From contig NZ_CP025263.1 of assembly GCF_002843605.1 (NCBI RefSeq), positions 2,137,501-2,201,500 on the forward strand: 64,000 nucleotides of DNA. Reading direction: 5' to 3'. The DNA is from Pseudomonas sp. S09G 359. Its GTDB lineage: Bacteria; Pseudomonadota; Gammaproteobacteria; Pseudomonadales; Pseudomonadaceae. The position numbers were made by a program, and so were the translations under genes. Positions 28,634 to 37,899 of this stretch are shown here, in pieces. Each line of letters opens with the position of its first letter. The stretch's first letter is position 1. The notes under the pieces are model-generated. The model worked only from the letters and a program-made list of their open reading frames with translations. It did no database searches and had not been told where the DNA came from.

Positions 28634-29434
28634 TTAGTTATTGCCGCCGCTGGTTCGGGTGTAGTTGTAGCCCACCCCAATGGACTTGGTGAACGGGATC
28701 AGTTGGTTCATGTAGGTATCCACCCCTTGGATGCGTTCGCCCACGTTGGATTTGGGCACGAACACCACATCGCCGCGTTGCAGGCGCACGGGTTTGCGCC
28801 CGTTGGGGCCGGTCTTGAGCAACTGGCTGAAATCCAGGAAGTAGGCGCGATAGGCGCCCTGGGCGTCTTCGCGCAGCAGCGCGACCATGCTCGCGTTGCC
28901 CGCCGGGCTCACCCCGCCGGCGCCGAGAATCGCTTGCTCGAGGGTGTTGGCCGTGGCGATCTGCACCGCCGTCGGGTTGTTCACCGCGCCGCCGACGATC
29001 ACCGAATTGCCCGGCGCCTGGTTGATGTTCACCGTCACGCGCGGTTCGCGGTACGTCTGCGCGAGCTTGCCGGTCAGCTCCGTCGCCAGGTCCGAGGGCT
29101 GGCGCCCGGCCACCTGGATAGGCCCGATGAACGGGTAGTTGATCTTGCCGTCGTTCTGCACCGTGTACAGCGTCAGCTCGTAGATGGTGCTGACGTTGAA
29201 CGCCGACAGGGTCGGCATCTCACCGGCATCACGCACGATGCGCAGCTGGTCGCCGATGCGGATGCGTTCCACCGCCGGCGGCAACTGGGCGAGCTGCTCG
29301 AGGGCGCGCTTGCCGTCTTCGACGGTCTGGCTGTCCGGCGGGACGATGCGCGCCGGTGTGTTGCAGGCGGCCAGGGCCAGCATGGCCAGGGCGAGCAGGG
29401 TTTTTTTCATCAAGGGGGACTTCCTGTGGGTCAT
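28634..29434 (-). CDS. pslD: PslD, Wza-like polysaccharide export lipoprotein
   Basis: 266 aa from ATG 29434, supported by GGAGGTGAGC just upstream inside the end of pslC. An in-frame ATG at 29410 would give 258 aa, closer to known PslD, and cannot be excluded. Lipobox LAAC in MLALAACN marks an outer-membrane lipoprotein. A polysaccharide export (PES/Wza) domain is seen in IRIGDQLRIVRDAG...NDGKINYPFIGPIQVAGR, followed by SLBB-like segments (NSVIVGGAVNNPTAV, RLQRGDVVFVPKS). It forms the export pore with PslE. Confidence 0.93.
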   Translation of the reverse strand: MTHRKSPLMKKTLLALAMLALAACNTPARIVPPDSQTVEDGKRALEQLAQLPPAVERIRIGDQLRIVRDAGEMPTLSAFNVSTIYELTLYTVQNDGKINYPFIGPIQVAGRQPSDLATELTGKLAQTYREPRVTVNINQAPGNSVIVGGAVNNPTAVQIATANTLEQAILGAGGVSPAGNASMVALLREDAQGAYRAYFLDFSQLLKTGPNGRKPVRLQRGDVVFVPKSNVGERIQGVDTYMNQLIPFTKSIGVGYNYTRTSGGNN

Positions 29435-29439
29435 GCTGC

Positions 29440-30351
29440 TCACCTCCAATAACCGGGAAACATGCTGATGCGCCGCTTGAGGGACAGCGGCAAACGACGC
29501 TCAAGATGGCCCAGCCGGTAGCCGAGCAATTTGAATGCACTGCGCACCAGCACTTCGGGGGCGCGGTGCAAGGCTCCGGCCTTGCGCAGGGCGGCGAGTT
29601 CGGCGAGCACATAGCGCTTGCCTTCGCCGCCGGCATCGCCAAACGCCTGCCTGATCCACGGTTCGCGGCCGTAGAACACGCCGATGTCGAAGTAGCGGTG
29701 AAACTCATCCATGAGTTTGTAATCGTGGGAGTGATACACCCGCGCCGTGGCGGCGTAGCGCACCTTGTAGCCTTCCAGCAGCATGCGGGCGGCGACGTAG
29801 GCGTCTTCGCTGCCGATCACGTCGGCGGGGAAACCGCCTACGGCCTGCAACACGCTGCGCCGGTACACCGAAAACGAGTCGGAGCTGAAGCAGGTCTTGA
29901 TCCCCAGCGTGGACGCGTCGGCCAGGCTTTTGCTGCGGCTTTGCTCCGGGTAGTTGAAGTGCCGCGATTGCGCGCCAAGCACGCCGGCGTCGGGGTGCGG
30001 CAGTTGGCGGCCATAGGCCACGCCGTTGAGCGAGTCCTGTTGCAATTCATCCAGCAGGTTGGCGAAGGTCTCGGGGGTGGCGGGGATGGCGTCCTGGGTC
30101 ATCACGAACAGCGCCTCGCCGCCCACCTGTTCGCTGGCCCAGCGCCGGGTGCCGCCGTGGTTGAAGTCGCGGGCGTCGATCACCTCGACCCGCGCGCCGA
30201 ACTCGCGAAAGCGCGCCACGGTGTCGTCGCTGGAGGCGCTGTCCACCACCAGCATTTCGTCCGGTTGCAGGGTTTGCATCTTCAGCGCCGGCAGCAGTCG
30301 CGCCAGGTGGCTGGAGGCGTTACGGGTCGGGATGATCAGGGACGTGCGCAT
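29440..30351 (-). CDS. pslC: PslC, GT2-family glycosyltransferase
   Basis: 303 aa, GT-A fold of the rhamnosyltransferase type. It has the N-terminal SLIIPTRNASSHLARLLPAL, the acidic metal/nucleotide motif VVDSASSDDTV and a later SEDAYVAARMLLEGYKVRY acceptor-side motif, in place of the usual ED. It adds one residue (probably Rha or Man, as Psl contains D-mannose, L-rhamnose and D-glucose). It begins 1 bp after pslB. The ribosome-binding site for pslD lies in its last codons. Confidence 0.92.
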   Translation of the reverse strand: MRTSLIIPTRNASSHLARLLPALKMQTLQPDEMLVVDSASSDDTVARFREFGARVEVIDARDFNHGGTRRWASEQVGGEALFVMTQDAIPATPETFANLLDELQQDSLNGVAYGRQLPHPDAGVLGAQSRHFNYPEQSRSKSLADASTLGIKTCFSSDSFSVYRRSVLQAVGGFPADVIGSEDAYVAARMLLEGYKVRYAATARVYHSHDYKLMDEFHRYFDIGVFYGREPWIRQAFGDAGGEGKRYVLAELAALRKAGALHRAPEVLVRSAFKLLGYRLGHLERRLPLSLKRRISMFPGYWR

Positions 30352-30352
30352 A

Positions 30353-31816
30353 TCATTTGTTCACATCGAGGGCGGGTGCGCGCCCGTAGATGTCGTCGAA
30401 GCGCACGATATCGTCTTCGCCCAGGTACTCGCCGCTCTGCACCTCGATCATCACCAGGTCGATGATGCCGGGGTTGGTCAGGCGGTGTTTGTGCCCGGCC
30501 GGGATGTAGGTGGATTCGTTGGCGTTGATCAGGAATTCGCGATCGCCATTGGTGATCTGCGCCGCGCCGCTGACCACTACCCAATGCTCGCTGCGGTGGT
30601 GGTGCATCTGCAACGACAGCGATGCCTGGGGCTTGACCACGATGCGCTTGATCTTGAAGCGGCTGCTTTCCTCGAGCACGGTGTAGGTGCCCCACGGCCG
30701 TGTGACGGTGCGGTGCAGGCTGTACGCCGGATGGTTCTGGCGCTTGAGCTCGGCGACGATGTAGCGCACATCCTGGCTGCGGTTGGCGTCGGCGATCAGC
30801 AGGGCGTCGGGGGTGTCGACAATGATCAGGTCGTGCACGCCCACAGCGCCCAACACGCGCTTGGGCGAGTCGATGTAGCAGTTGTGCACGTCATGCAAAA
30901 TCGCTTCGCCATTGACCTGGTTGCCATGGGCGTCGCTGGGGGTGAGTTGGCGCAGGGCTTCCCAGGAACCAATGTCGCTCCAGCCGATGTCGCAGGGCAC
31001 CACGGCGACCTGGCTGGACTTCTCCATCAACGCCACGTCGATGGAAATGTCCGGCGCACTGCCAAATGCCTCCGCGTCCAGTTCACGCTGGCGCGACGTT
31101 TTGTTTTGCAGGCTCTGGCTGTGCTCAAGTGCGGCGCAGGCAGCTTCCAGCACATCCGGGGCGTGGGTGGCCAGTTCGTCCACCAGCGTGCTGGCCTTGA
31201 AGCAGAACATGCCGGCGTTCCACAGGTGCTTGCCGCCGTCCAGGTAGTCTTGGGCAGTGGCCAGGTCGGGCTTTTCGACAAAGCGTTTGACCCGGTTGCC
31301 ATGGCTCAGTTTTTCGCCTTGTTCGATATAGCCAAAGCCGGTTTCCGGGTGATCAGGCTGGATGCCGAAGGTCACCAGATAGCCGGCCTCGGCCAGGTCG
31401 CGGGCCTGGGTCACGGCTGCGGCGAACGCCACTTCGTTGAGGATCAGGTGGTCGGCGGGCATCACCAGCAACGGCGCGTCGTCGCCGAAATGCTCCTGCA
31501 CATGCAGCGCCGCCACGGCAATCGCCGCTGCGGTGTTGCGGCCGAACGGCTCGAGCAACAGGTCCAGGGGCAGGTGGGCCTTGTTGACCCCTCGGTAGTC
31601 ATCCAGGGTGCGGAACAGCAGGTCGCGGTTGGTCACCGTCAACACGCTTTCCACGCCGGGCAACTTGGCGGCGCGCTGGAAGGTTTTTTGCAGCAGGCTC
31701 TGGCCGTCGCGCATGCGCATGAAGGGCTTGGGCATGTTCTGCCGCGACACCGGCCACAACCGCGTACCCGAACCACCGGAAATGATGCAGGGAATTAATC
31801 CGTTGAGTGTGTTCAT
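30353..31816 (-). CDS. pslB: PslB, mannose-1-P guanylyltransferase / mannose-6-P isomerase
   Basis: 487 aa from ATG 31816, which shares one base with the pslA stop (TGATG); a TTG one codon earlier is less likely. The N-terminal nucleotidyltransferase domain has GGSGTRLWPVSR and FVEKP. The C-terminal cupin domain has RPWGTYTVLEE and HHHRSEHWVVVSG, with metal-binding histidines, and gives isomerase activity. The enzyme makes GDP-mannose for Psl. Its paralogue AlgA serves alginate, and either can supply this sugar. Confidence 0.95.
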   Translation of the reverse strand: MNTLNGLIPCIISGGSGTRLWPVSRQNMPKPFMRMRDGQSLLQKTFQRAAKLPGVESVLTVTNRDLLFRTLDDYRGVNKAHLPLDLLLEPFGRNTAAAIAVAALHVQEHFGDDAPLLVMPADHLILNEVAFAAAVTQARDLAEAGYLVTFGIQPDHPETGFGYIEQGEKLSHGNRVKRFVEKPDLATAQDYLDGGKHLWNAGMFCFKASTLVDELATHAPDVLEAACAALEHSQSLQNKTSRQRELDAEAFGSAPDISIDVALMEKSSQVAVVPCDIGWSDIGSWEALRQLTPSDAHGNQVNGEAILHDVHNCYIDSPKRVLGAVGVHDLIIVDTPDALLIADANRSQDVRYIVAELKRQNHPAYSLHRTVTRPWGTYTVLEESSRFKIKRIVVKPQASLSLQMHHHRSEHWVVVSGAAQITNGDREFLINANESTYIPAGHKHRLTNPGIIDLVMIEVQSGEYLGEDDIVRFDDIYGRAPALDVNK

Positions 31817-33255
31817 CAATAGACTTCCTTGGTGGAAAGGACGGCCGGGACCGTCATGAAGACGATGTACAAGTCAAACCACACCGACCATTTGGAGATG
31901 TACTCGAGGTCGTACTCGACACGTTTCTGGATCTTGAACAGGGTGTCGGTTTCACCCCGGTAGCCGTTGATCTGCGCCCAGCCGGTGATGCCCGGCTTCA
32001 CCCGGTGGCGTGAGCTGTATTCGCTCACCGCGACTTCGAAGGGAACGCCTGCCGCTTTGGTCGCCGTGGCATGCGGGCGCGGGCCGACCATGGACATGTT
32101 GCCCAGCAGCACGTTGAACAGCTGCGGCAGCTCGTCGATGCTGGTCTTGCGGATAATGCGGCCCACGCCAGTGATGCGCGGGTCCTGGCGGGTGGTCTGG
32201 CGTTCGGCGGTGAAGTCACTCTGGTCGGTGTACATCGAGCGGAACTTGAACACGCGGATCTCATTGTCGTTGTAGCCGTAGCGGTTCTGGCGAAACAGCA
32301 CCGGGCCCTTGGAGTCGAGCTTGATCGCAATCGCGGTGGCCACCATCACCGGCGACAGACACACCAGCGCCACGCTGGCCAGCAGCAAATCCTCCAGGCG
32401 CTTGATCACCGGCGACCAACCGCGCAGGGGCAATTGCGAGGTGTTGAACATCAGGATGCCGCCGACGTCGGTGATTTTGCTGTGGCCGTAGCGCAGGGCG
32501 GCCATGTCGGGCACCAGCATCACGTTCACCGACATCTGCCGCAGGCGGTTGACCAACCCGTGGATGCGCTGCTCGGCGGCCCAGGGCAGGCAGATCATTA
32601 CCTGGTTGACCTGCTCGCCGCGGATCAGTTTTTCCAGGTCGCGGGTGTTGCCCAGCAAGGGCAGGTTGCTCAGTTCCTTGGGGATGCGCTCGGTGCGGTC
32701 GTCGATGAAGCCGATCAGTCCGGAGCGGATATCGCCGTTGCGTTGCAGGTGGTCGGCGACGTGCACGGCAGTGTCGGTGAACCCGAGGATCACCGTGCGC
32801 TGCAGGTATTTGCCGGCGCGCATCAGCTTGCGGTACAGGCGCAGCATTATCAGGCGTTCAAGGCAGAACAAACCCAGGCTGGCGAAGTACCAGGCGACCA
32901 GGTTGCGTGGGCTCAATTGCGGGAAAAACTGCAGGATCTGGTACATGAACAGCAGGATGCAGAACGCCGCCGACCAGGCCTTGATCTTGGTTTTCAGGCG
33001 CAGGCGGTTGCTGAACAGTTCCTCGGAATAGATCCCCAGGGCCTGGAACAGAATGATGGTCAGGACCGCAAAAAATACCAGCAGTCCCAAGAAGTGGGCG
33101 CGCAGCTCGGATTCCAGCGGGTCAATGAAAATCACCAGCACCAGAGGCGGCAGGATGGCAGAGAGGCCATGGATAAACTTGACGAAAACAACAAAGAACT
33201 CGACAAAACCGGCACGTGTTAAAAACAAGCTGTCGACGGACGACTTCTCTCGCAT
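31816..33255 (-). CDS. pslA: PslA, initiating undecaprenyl-phosphate sugar-1-phosphate transferase
   Basis: 479 aa, WbaP/polyprenyl glycosylphosphotransferase family. Four to five N-terminal membrane segments are followed by a Rossmann-like central domain (VILGFTDTAVHVADHL). The C-terminal catalytic domain begins with a membrane helix (KRLEDLLLASVALVCLSPVMV) and has KLDSKGPVLFRQNRYG, KFRSMY, TSIDELPQLFNVLLG, SMVGPRP and VKPGITGWAQING. It loads the first sugar phosphate on the lipid carrier. GAGGAATG lies just before the ATG at 33255. First gene of the pslA-L operon. Confidence 0.95.
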   Translation of the reverse strand: MREKSSVDSLFLTRAGFVEFFVVFVKFIHGLSAILPPLVLVIFIDPLESELRAHFLGLLVFFAVLTIILFQALGIYSEELFSNRLRLKTKIKAWSAAFCILLFMYQILQFFPQLSPRNLVAWYFASLGLFCLERLIMLRLYRKLMRAGKYLQRTVILGFTDTAVHVADHLQRNGDIRSGLIGFIDDRTERIPKELSNLPLLGNTRDLEKLIRGEQVNQVMICLPWAAEQRIHGLVNRLRQMSVNVMLVPDMAALRYGHSKITDVGGILMFNTSQLPLRGWSPVIKRLEDLLLASVALVCLSPVMVATAIAIKLDSKGPVLFRQNRYGYNDNEIRVFKFRSMYTDQSDFTAERQTTRQDPRITGVGRIIRKTSIDELPQLFNVLLGNMSMVGPRPHATATKAAGVPFEVAVSEYSSRHRVKPGITGWAQINGYRGETDTLFKIQKRVEYDLEYISKWSVWFDLYIVFMTVPAVLSTKEVY

Positions 33256-33697
33256 AAAACATTCCTCATTGCACTCCAGACTCTGCTGTTCGCGTGTTTG
33301 TTCAATAAGGCAGTGGCTGCTTTAGAGGACACTTCGAACCAGGGCTACTCTGGGTAATACGCAACTATCAATCCAAATGCATAAACCAAACAAAGCTATC
33401 CATTTGAAGGGAATCTGCGGGGTAGTGGCTGAAGGAGTGTTCCTTTTGTGTGTTAGTCAACGAATTGACGATGGTGCGGAGGCGGCATACTAGACAGGTT
33501 AATCAGTCTCTTTAGCGGCATTTTATTGACTTTCCTTGTCCGAACACTCGGTGAATGGGTGTGTTTTTGAGTGTAGGAACAAATATCAAATTTTTCCTGC
33601 TTAAAGGAAAAACCTTTTTCGAAAGGGGCTGGGAAAGGGGGACAAAGAGGCGGTGGCAGAGCGCACTAAGTGCCCTGCCACACGGGGTTTGGGGGGA
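33256..33697. other. Upstream region of the psl operon
   Basis: 442-bp AT-richer gap holding the psl promoter/leader (reading leftward) and the 3' side of the receptor gene at 33698. In P. aeruginosa the psl leader is bound by RsmA, AmrZ and FleQ. Here I see a GGA-containing ribosome-binding site (GAGGAATG) but no motif I would call with confidence. No ORF of merit. Confidence 0.45.
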
Positions 33698-36181
33698 TCA
33701 GAAGTTGCCTTTCAAACTAACTGTGAAATTACGCGGTTCACCATAAAAGTTGCCCCATGCGGCTGTTCCGACGGTGCTGTAGTAGCTTTTATCGAACAAA
33801 TTGTTGCCGTTGAGCGCCACGCTCCAGGTGTCATCGATGCGGTAGCCCAGGCGTGCATTCCAGGTTGCATAACCGGCCTGTTCCAGCTTGATGGTTTGCA
33901 CGCGGTAGTTGCTGCTCTGGGCATTGACCCCGGCGCCCACGCTCCATTTCGACAGGGCGCCGTCGAGCTGGTAATCGCCCCACATCCGCAGCATGTGGCG
34001 CGGTACGTAGGTGTTGGAGCTGCCGCCTTCAATGGCGCTGTCGATGTTCTTCAACGACTTGGTCTGGGTGTAGGTGTAGCCGCCGGAGACCTGCAGGCGT
34101 TCGAGCACTTCGCCGCTGATTTCGGCTTCTACGCCCTGGGCGCGGACCTTGCCGGTGTCGGTGTAGCAATAGCCATCGGCGGAGGTTGCGCAGAAGCTGG
34201 TGTAGTCGGTTTCGGCGCCGTTTTCCTCGATGGCACGGAACAGTGCGAGGGAGCTGTTGAGGCGCCCGTCGAACCATTCGCCCTTGATGCCCAGCTCATA
34301 GTTGTTGCCGATTTTCGGCTTGAGTGCCGCGCCATCTGCCGTGGCGTATGAGCTTTGCGGCTGGAAGATATCGGCGTAGCTGGCGTACACCGAAAGGTGC
34401 TCGTCGAGGTCATAGATCAATGCGGCAAACGGTGTGACCTCGCCGGTTTCCTTGGTGCGCGCGTCTTGCACGGCCCATTCGCCCCAGGCCAGGTTATTCG
34501 ACTGGCGCCGGTTCTCGTACCAGCTCACGCGGCTGCCGACAATGAACATCAACGGTTCGGCCAGGCGCAGGCGCAAGGTGGCGTAGGTGCCGTATTGGGT
34601 GGCGGTTTCCTTGACCGTGCCGCCGCGGTACATGTTCGGCCAGAAGGTGCTGTTGGCCGGTTCCGGGAAGTGGTGGTTGGGTTGGTAGATGCTCTGGCGC
34701 GTGGGCAGGTTCTGGATCGCGTAGATGTCGTCCTGGGTGCCACGGCTGCCGTTGGCGCCGAGGATCAACTCGTGCTCAAGGCCAAAGGCCTGGAATTTGC
34801 CGTCGACGTAGGCGTCGAGGCCGTAGTCCCGGTGGTCGTAGTCCATCAGTGCAGCGTAGGAATTGGCCGTGGGCGCCGGGTTGCCATAGGCGATGGTGCC
34901 TTCGCTGGCGGCGTATTTGGTGTCTTGGCGGTTACTGCTGTGCACCGCCGCCGCCTTGAATTTCCAATCTTCGTTGAACTGGTGGGTAAGGTCGGCGAAG
35001 TAGGTGGTGCGTCGGCTTTGCCAGTCGTTCCAGGATTGGCCCAGGCAGGTGGAACGGCTGAGGTTGGCGCTTTTGCCGTCGGCGTAGCGCGGTATGCCGC
35101 CCCAGCAGGGGCTGGCGTCGACGTCTTCGTAGCTGGCGCCAACGCCCAGGGTGGTGTCGGGGCTGAGGTCGAAGTCCAGGGCGCCGTAGTACGCCTGGTC
35201 CTTGCGCTTTTGAACGTCCATGAACGAGCCGCGATCCTGCTGGCTGATCGCCACGCGGCCGCGCACGGTGCCACTCTCATTCAGCGCGCCGCCGGTGTCG
35301 ACGTCGGCGCGGTAGTTGTCCCAGGTGCCGGCGGACAGCGACAGGCTGGTGGTGGGCTTGGCCTGGGGCCGCTTGCGCACGAAATTTACCGCACCGCTGG
35401 CGGTGCCAGCCCCCTTGAGCATGCCGGCCGCGCCCTTGAGCACCTCGACACGGTCGTAGATCGCCATGTTGGCGCTGAAACTGTCGGCCTGTACGTAGTC
35501 CTTGCCCATGTCCAGGGGCACGCCGTCGTACTGGTACTGGCCGAGCATCTTGAAACCACGCGAATAGAAGTACTTGCCGCCCATAGGCGAGGCGTAGCTG
35601 GTGATCCCCGGGGTGTGTTCCATCACGTCTTCGATGGTGGTGAGGTTCTGGTCGTCCATCAACTGGCGGGTCATCACGCTGACCGACTGCGGCGTTTCCC
35701 GCAGGCTGTGTTCGCCTTTGCCGATGGTGACGGCGCCGGTGGTGTAGGAACCGGTGCCGTCAGTGGTTGCCCCCAGGCGATCACCGGTGACCAGGGTGGC
35801 GCCCAGGTTCAGCGTGCCGCTGTCCGCCACTTGCGGTAGCAGCAGCCAGGTGCTGTTGCCCTGGCGCTGGGCCTGCAGGCCCTGGCCGCGCAGCAACTGG
35901 CCGAGCGCCTGTTCGCGGTCGAAGCGGCCGTTGAGGCCCTGGCTGGTCTTGCCGGCGACGCTGGTGGCGTCGTACGACAGGCTGACGCCGGCCTGGCGGG
36001 CGAACTGGTCCAGTGCAGTGGCCAGGGCGCCGGCGGCGATGTTCCAGTCGCGGGCTTGCGTGTCACTGGCCGGCTCGGCCTGCGCGGCCAATGGCACCAC
36101 GCCACCGCCCAGGCAGGCGCCGAGCAAGGCGGCCTGCACCGCGCGTTTAAGAGGGGAACGTTGGGAAGGGAACGCTTGCAT
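33698..36181 (-). CDS. TonB-dependent siderophore receptor with STN signalling domain
   Basis: 827 aa from ATG 36181; the frame to 36436 runs into fecR and is rejected. The signal peptide is about residues 1-35. An STN domain follows (WNIAAGALATALDQFARQAGVSLSYDA...LLRGQGLQAQRQGNSTWLL), then the plug (LRETPQSVSVMTRQLMDDQN, YDRVEVLKGAAGMLKGAGTASGA) and a barrel ending in FTVSLKGNF with terminal Phe. It belongs to the FpvA/FoxA-like transducing receptors and signals to the FecR/FecI pair at 36289-37747. The siderophore is unknown. It precedes pslA on the same strand, but a 442-bp gap argues against co-transcription. Confidence 0.93.
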   Translation of the reverse strand: MQAFPSQRSPLKRAVQAALLGACLGGGVVPLAAQAEPASDTQARDWNIAAGALATALDQFARQAGVSLSYDATSVAGKTSQGLNGRFDREQALGQLLRGQGLQAQRQGNSTWLLLPQVADSGTLNLGATLVTGDRLGATTDGTGSYTTGAVTIGKGEHSLRETPQSVSVMTRQLMDDQNLTTIEDVMEHTPGITSYASPMGGKYFYSRGFKMLGQYQYDGVPLDMGKDYVQADSFSANMAIYDRVEVLKGAAGMLKGAGTASGAVNFVRKRPQAKPTTSLSLSAGTWDNYRADVDTGGALNESGTVRGRVAISQQDRGSFMDVQKRKDQAYYGALDFDLSPDTTLGVGASYEDVDASPCWGGIPRYADGKSANLSRSTCLGQSWNDWQSRRTTYFADLTHQFNEDWKFKAAAVHSSNRQDTKYAASEGTIAYGNPAPTANSYAALMDYDHRDYGLDAYVDGKFQAFGLEHELILGANGSRGTQDDIYAIQNLPTRQSIYQPNHHFPEPANSTFWPNMYRGGTVKETATQYGTYATLRLRLAEPLMFIVGSRVSWYENRRQSNNLAWGEWAVQDARTKETGEVTPFAALIYDLDEHLSVYASYADIFQPQSSYATADGAALKPKIGNNYELGIKGEWFDGRLNSSLALFRAIEENGAETDYTSFCATSADGYCYTDTGKVRAQGVEAEISGEVLERLQVSGGYTYTQTKSLKNIDSAIEGGSSNTYVPRHMLRMWGDYQLDGALSKWSVGAGVNAQSSNYRVQTIKLEQAGYATWNARLGYRIDDTWSVALNGNNLFDKSYYSTVGTAAWGNFYGEPRNFTVSLKGNF

Positions 36182-36252
36182 GACCGCGGGGTGCTCCTGA
36201 AAGGAAGTGGACAGAACCGGCCTGTTGATCGGCCTTTCCTTACAGGTCGAGC

Positions 36253-36271
36253 GGCAATGAGAATTCACCTC
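36253..36271 (-). promoter_or_regulatory. Weak Fur-like site before receptor gene
   Basis: GGCAATGAGAATTCACCTC contains the AATGAGAAT hexamer-type core and matches the 19-bp Fur consensus at about 11 positions. It lies between the fecR-like gene and the receptor gene, as in the first system. Confidence 0.3.
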
Positions 36272-36288
36272 ATTTATTTTTCGATTAG

Positions 36289-37239
36289 TTAAACGCGAGG
36301 TGAAACGGTCACCCAATAACGGCTGCGGTAGGTCACATCGACCTTGAGCGATTGCGCCACAAGGCCCAGCACCTGATCGGTGTCGTCCAACTGATAGGTG
36401 CCCGATACACGCAAGCCGGCCACCGCCGCGCTGCACCGCACCAAGCCATTACGATAACGGCCCAGCTCGGCGAGGAAGTCATCCAGGCGCATGTTGTGGG
36501 CGCTGATCACGCCGTCGCTCCAGCCCCAGGGGTCGAGGCCATTGGCGATGGGCGGGCGGACGCCGCTGCGGTCGAACAGCACCTGTTCGCCGGGCTTGAT
36601 CAGTTGCCGCGCCGTGGCGTCATGGCTGTCGGCAAACAGCGCCACGCTGCCCTGTTGCACCGCGAGAGAGGTGCCCTGGGCTTCTTCGCGCACCAGCAAG
36701 CGCGTGCCGAGGGCGCGCAGGTAACCGTCGCGGGTTTGGACCCAGAAGGGGCGGCTGTCAGCGCCCGTGTCCAGCAGTATTTCACCGTGGTGCAGGTGCA
36801 CCAGGCGCCGTTCCTGGGTGAATGCGGTGTCGATGGCGCTGGCGCTGTTGAGCTGGATTTTGCTGCCGTCGTTCAAGGCCAGCCAGCGCCGTTCGCCGGT
36901 GGCGGTGCGGTAGTCGGCGATCAAGCCGGGTAGGGGCGTGTAGTCGCGGCCCAGCCAGGTCAATCCCGCCGCACCCGCTACCAGCCCGAGCAGCTTCAAG
37001 CCATCACGGCGGCTGATGCGTTGGCGTGCACCGTGCAGGGCATGGCGCCCGACCTGGGGCGGCAACTGGCTGAAATCGTCATTCATGCTCGCCACCCGCT
37101 GCCATACCTGCTGGTGCTCGGCGCTGGTGTGCAACCAGCGATCAAAGGCGGCGGTGCTGGCGTCGTCGGCGATGTTAAAGCGCAGCGTGATCATCCACTG
37201 GATGGCCTGGTCGACCAGGCGCGGGTCATAGTTCGGCAT
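36289..37239 (-). CDS. FecR-family anti-sigma factor / signal transducer
   Basis: 316 aa from ATG 37239, which overlaps the sigma-factor 3' end by 14 nt. N-terminal DUF4880 (LVDQAIQWMITLRFNIADDASTAAFDRWL) is followed by a membrane segment (LKLLGLVAGAAGLTWLG, near 90-105) and a periplasmic FecR domain (NDGSKIQLNSASAIDTAF, LHHGEILLDTG, FWVQTRDGYLRALGTRLLV). The C-terminal region (LRVSGTYQLDDTDQVLGLVAQSL) is predicted to contact the STN domain of the receptor. It is the middle member of the second signalling triplet. Confidence 0.93.
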   Translation of the reverse strand: MPNYDPRLVDQAIQWMITLRFNIADDASTAAFDRWLHTSAEHQQVWQRVASMNDDFSQLPPQVGRHALHGARQRISRRDGLKLLGLVAGAAGLTWLGRDYTPLPGLIADYRTATGERRWLALNDGSKIQLNSASAIDTAFTQERRLVHLHHGEILLDTGADSRPFWVQTRDGYLRALGTRLLVREEAQGTSLAVQQGSVALFADSHDATARQLIKPGEQVLFDRSGVRPPIANGLDPWGWSDGVISAHNMRLDDFLAELGRYRNGLVRCSAAVAGLRVSGTYQLDDTDQVLGLVAQSLKVDVTYRSRYWVTVSPRV

Positions 37240-37747
37240 AGCGCAACCGATAGCAGGCGTGCAGCGCCTTGGACAAGTCACGCTCCACGGTGGCCTTTGA
37301 GACGCCGAGGCGCTTGGCGATCTGCGCGCAGGTCAGGCCGTCCAGTTGTGCCAGCAGGAAGGCTTCGCGTACCCGTGGTTTGAGCTGATCGAGCAGGCGG
37401 TCGATGCGTTCCAGGCTGTCGAGGATCAGCAGTCGGGTTTCCTCGGACGGCACCTCGACCTGCGGGAAATGCGCGAGGCTGTCGAGGTAGGCGCGCTCCA
37501 GCTCGCGGCGCCGGTATTGGTCGATCATCAGGCTGCGCGCGATGCTGCTCAGGTAGGCCCGCGGTTGCTGCAAGGCCTGCTGCTTGCGCGCATTGAGCAG
37601 GCGCACGAAGGTTTCCTGCGCCAGGTCGGCGGCGTGTTCACGGCAGCCGGTACGCCGGCTCAGCCAGCCGCGCAGCCAGGAGGAATGGGTATGGTACAGC
37701 TGGCCGATGGCGGCATGATCCAGTGGGTGGTCGCTCGACATGGGCAT
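37226..37747 (-). CDS. ECF sigma factor, FecI family
   Basis: 173 aa; ATG at 37747 with a second in-frame ATG at 37741 (MPMSSD). Region 2 (LYHTHSSWLRGWLSRRTGCREHAADLAQETFVRLL, then YLSSIARSLMIDQYRRREL) and region 4 (LDGLTCAQIAKRLGVSKATVERDL) are complete. It should drive the receptor gene at 33698-36181 on ligand signalling. It is close in sequence to the sigma factor at 4851 (both have AADLAQ-TF and MID-x-RR). A Fur box is 22 bp upstream. Confidence 0.93.
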   Translation of the reverse strand: MPMSSDHPLDHAAIGQLYHTHSSWLRGWLSRRTGCREHAADLAQETFVRLLNARKQQALQQPRAYLSSIARSLMIDQYRRRELERAYLDSLAHFPQVEVPSEETRLLILDSLERIDRLLDQLKPRVREAFLLAQLDGLTCAQIAKRLGVSKATVERDLSKALHACYRLRYAEL

Positions 37748-37768
37748 CCTGGCGCAGCAGTCTTAATT

Positions 37769-37787
37769 GATAATGTTTCGCATTCTA
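37769..37787 (-). promoter_or_regulatory. Fur box upstream of second fecI-like gene
   Basis: GATAATGTTTCGCATTCTA keeps a perfect left half GATAATG and CATT in the right half, about 13 of 19 matches to the consensus. It sits just before the sigma-factor start, so the triplet is expected to be iron-repressed. Confidence 0.65.
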
Positions 37788-37899
37788 GACGTTGGCTGTG
37801 GGAATGAGCAATTCCGGCGAACAATGTATCCAGCACAATTTTTTGTTGGCCTGGGGCCTGCGGATTAATCTGCGGGTTTGCCCTGCGGAGCGTTTGAGC

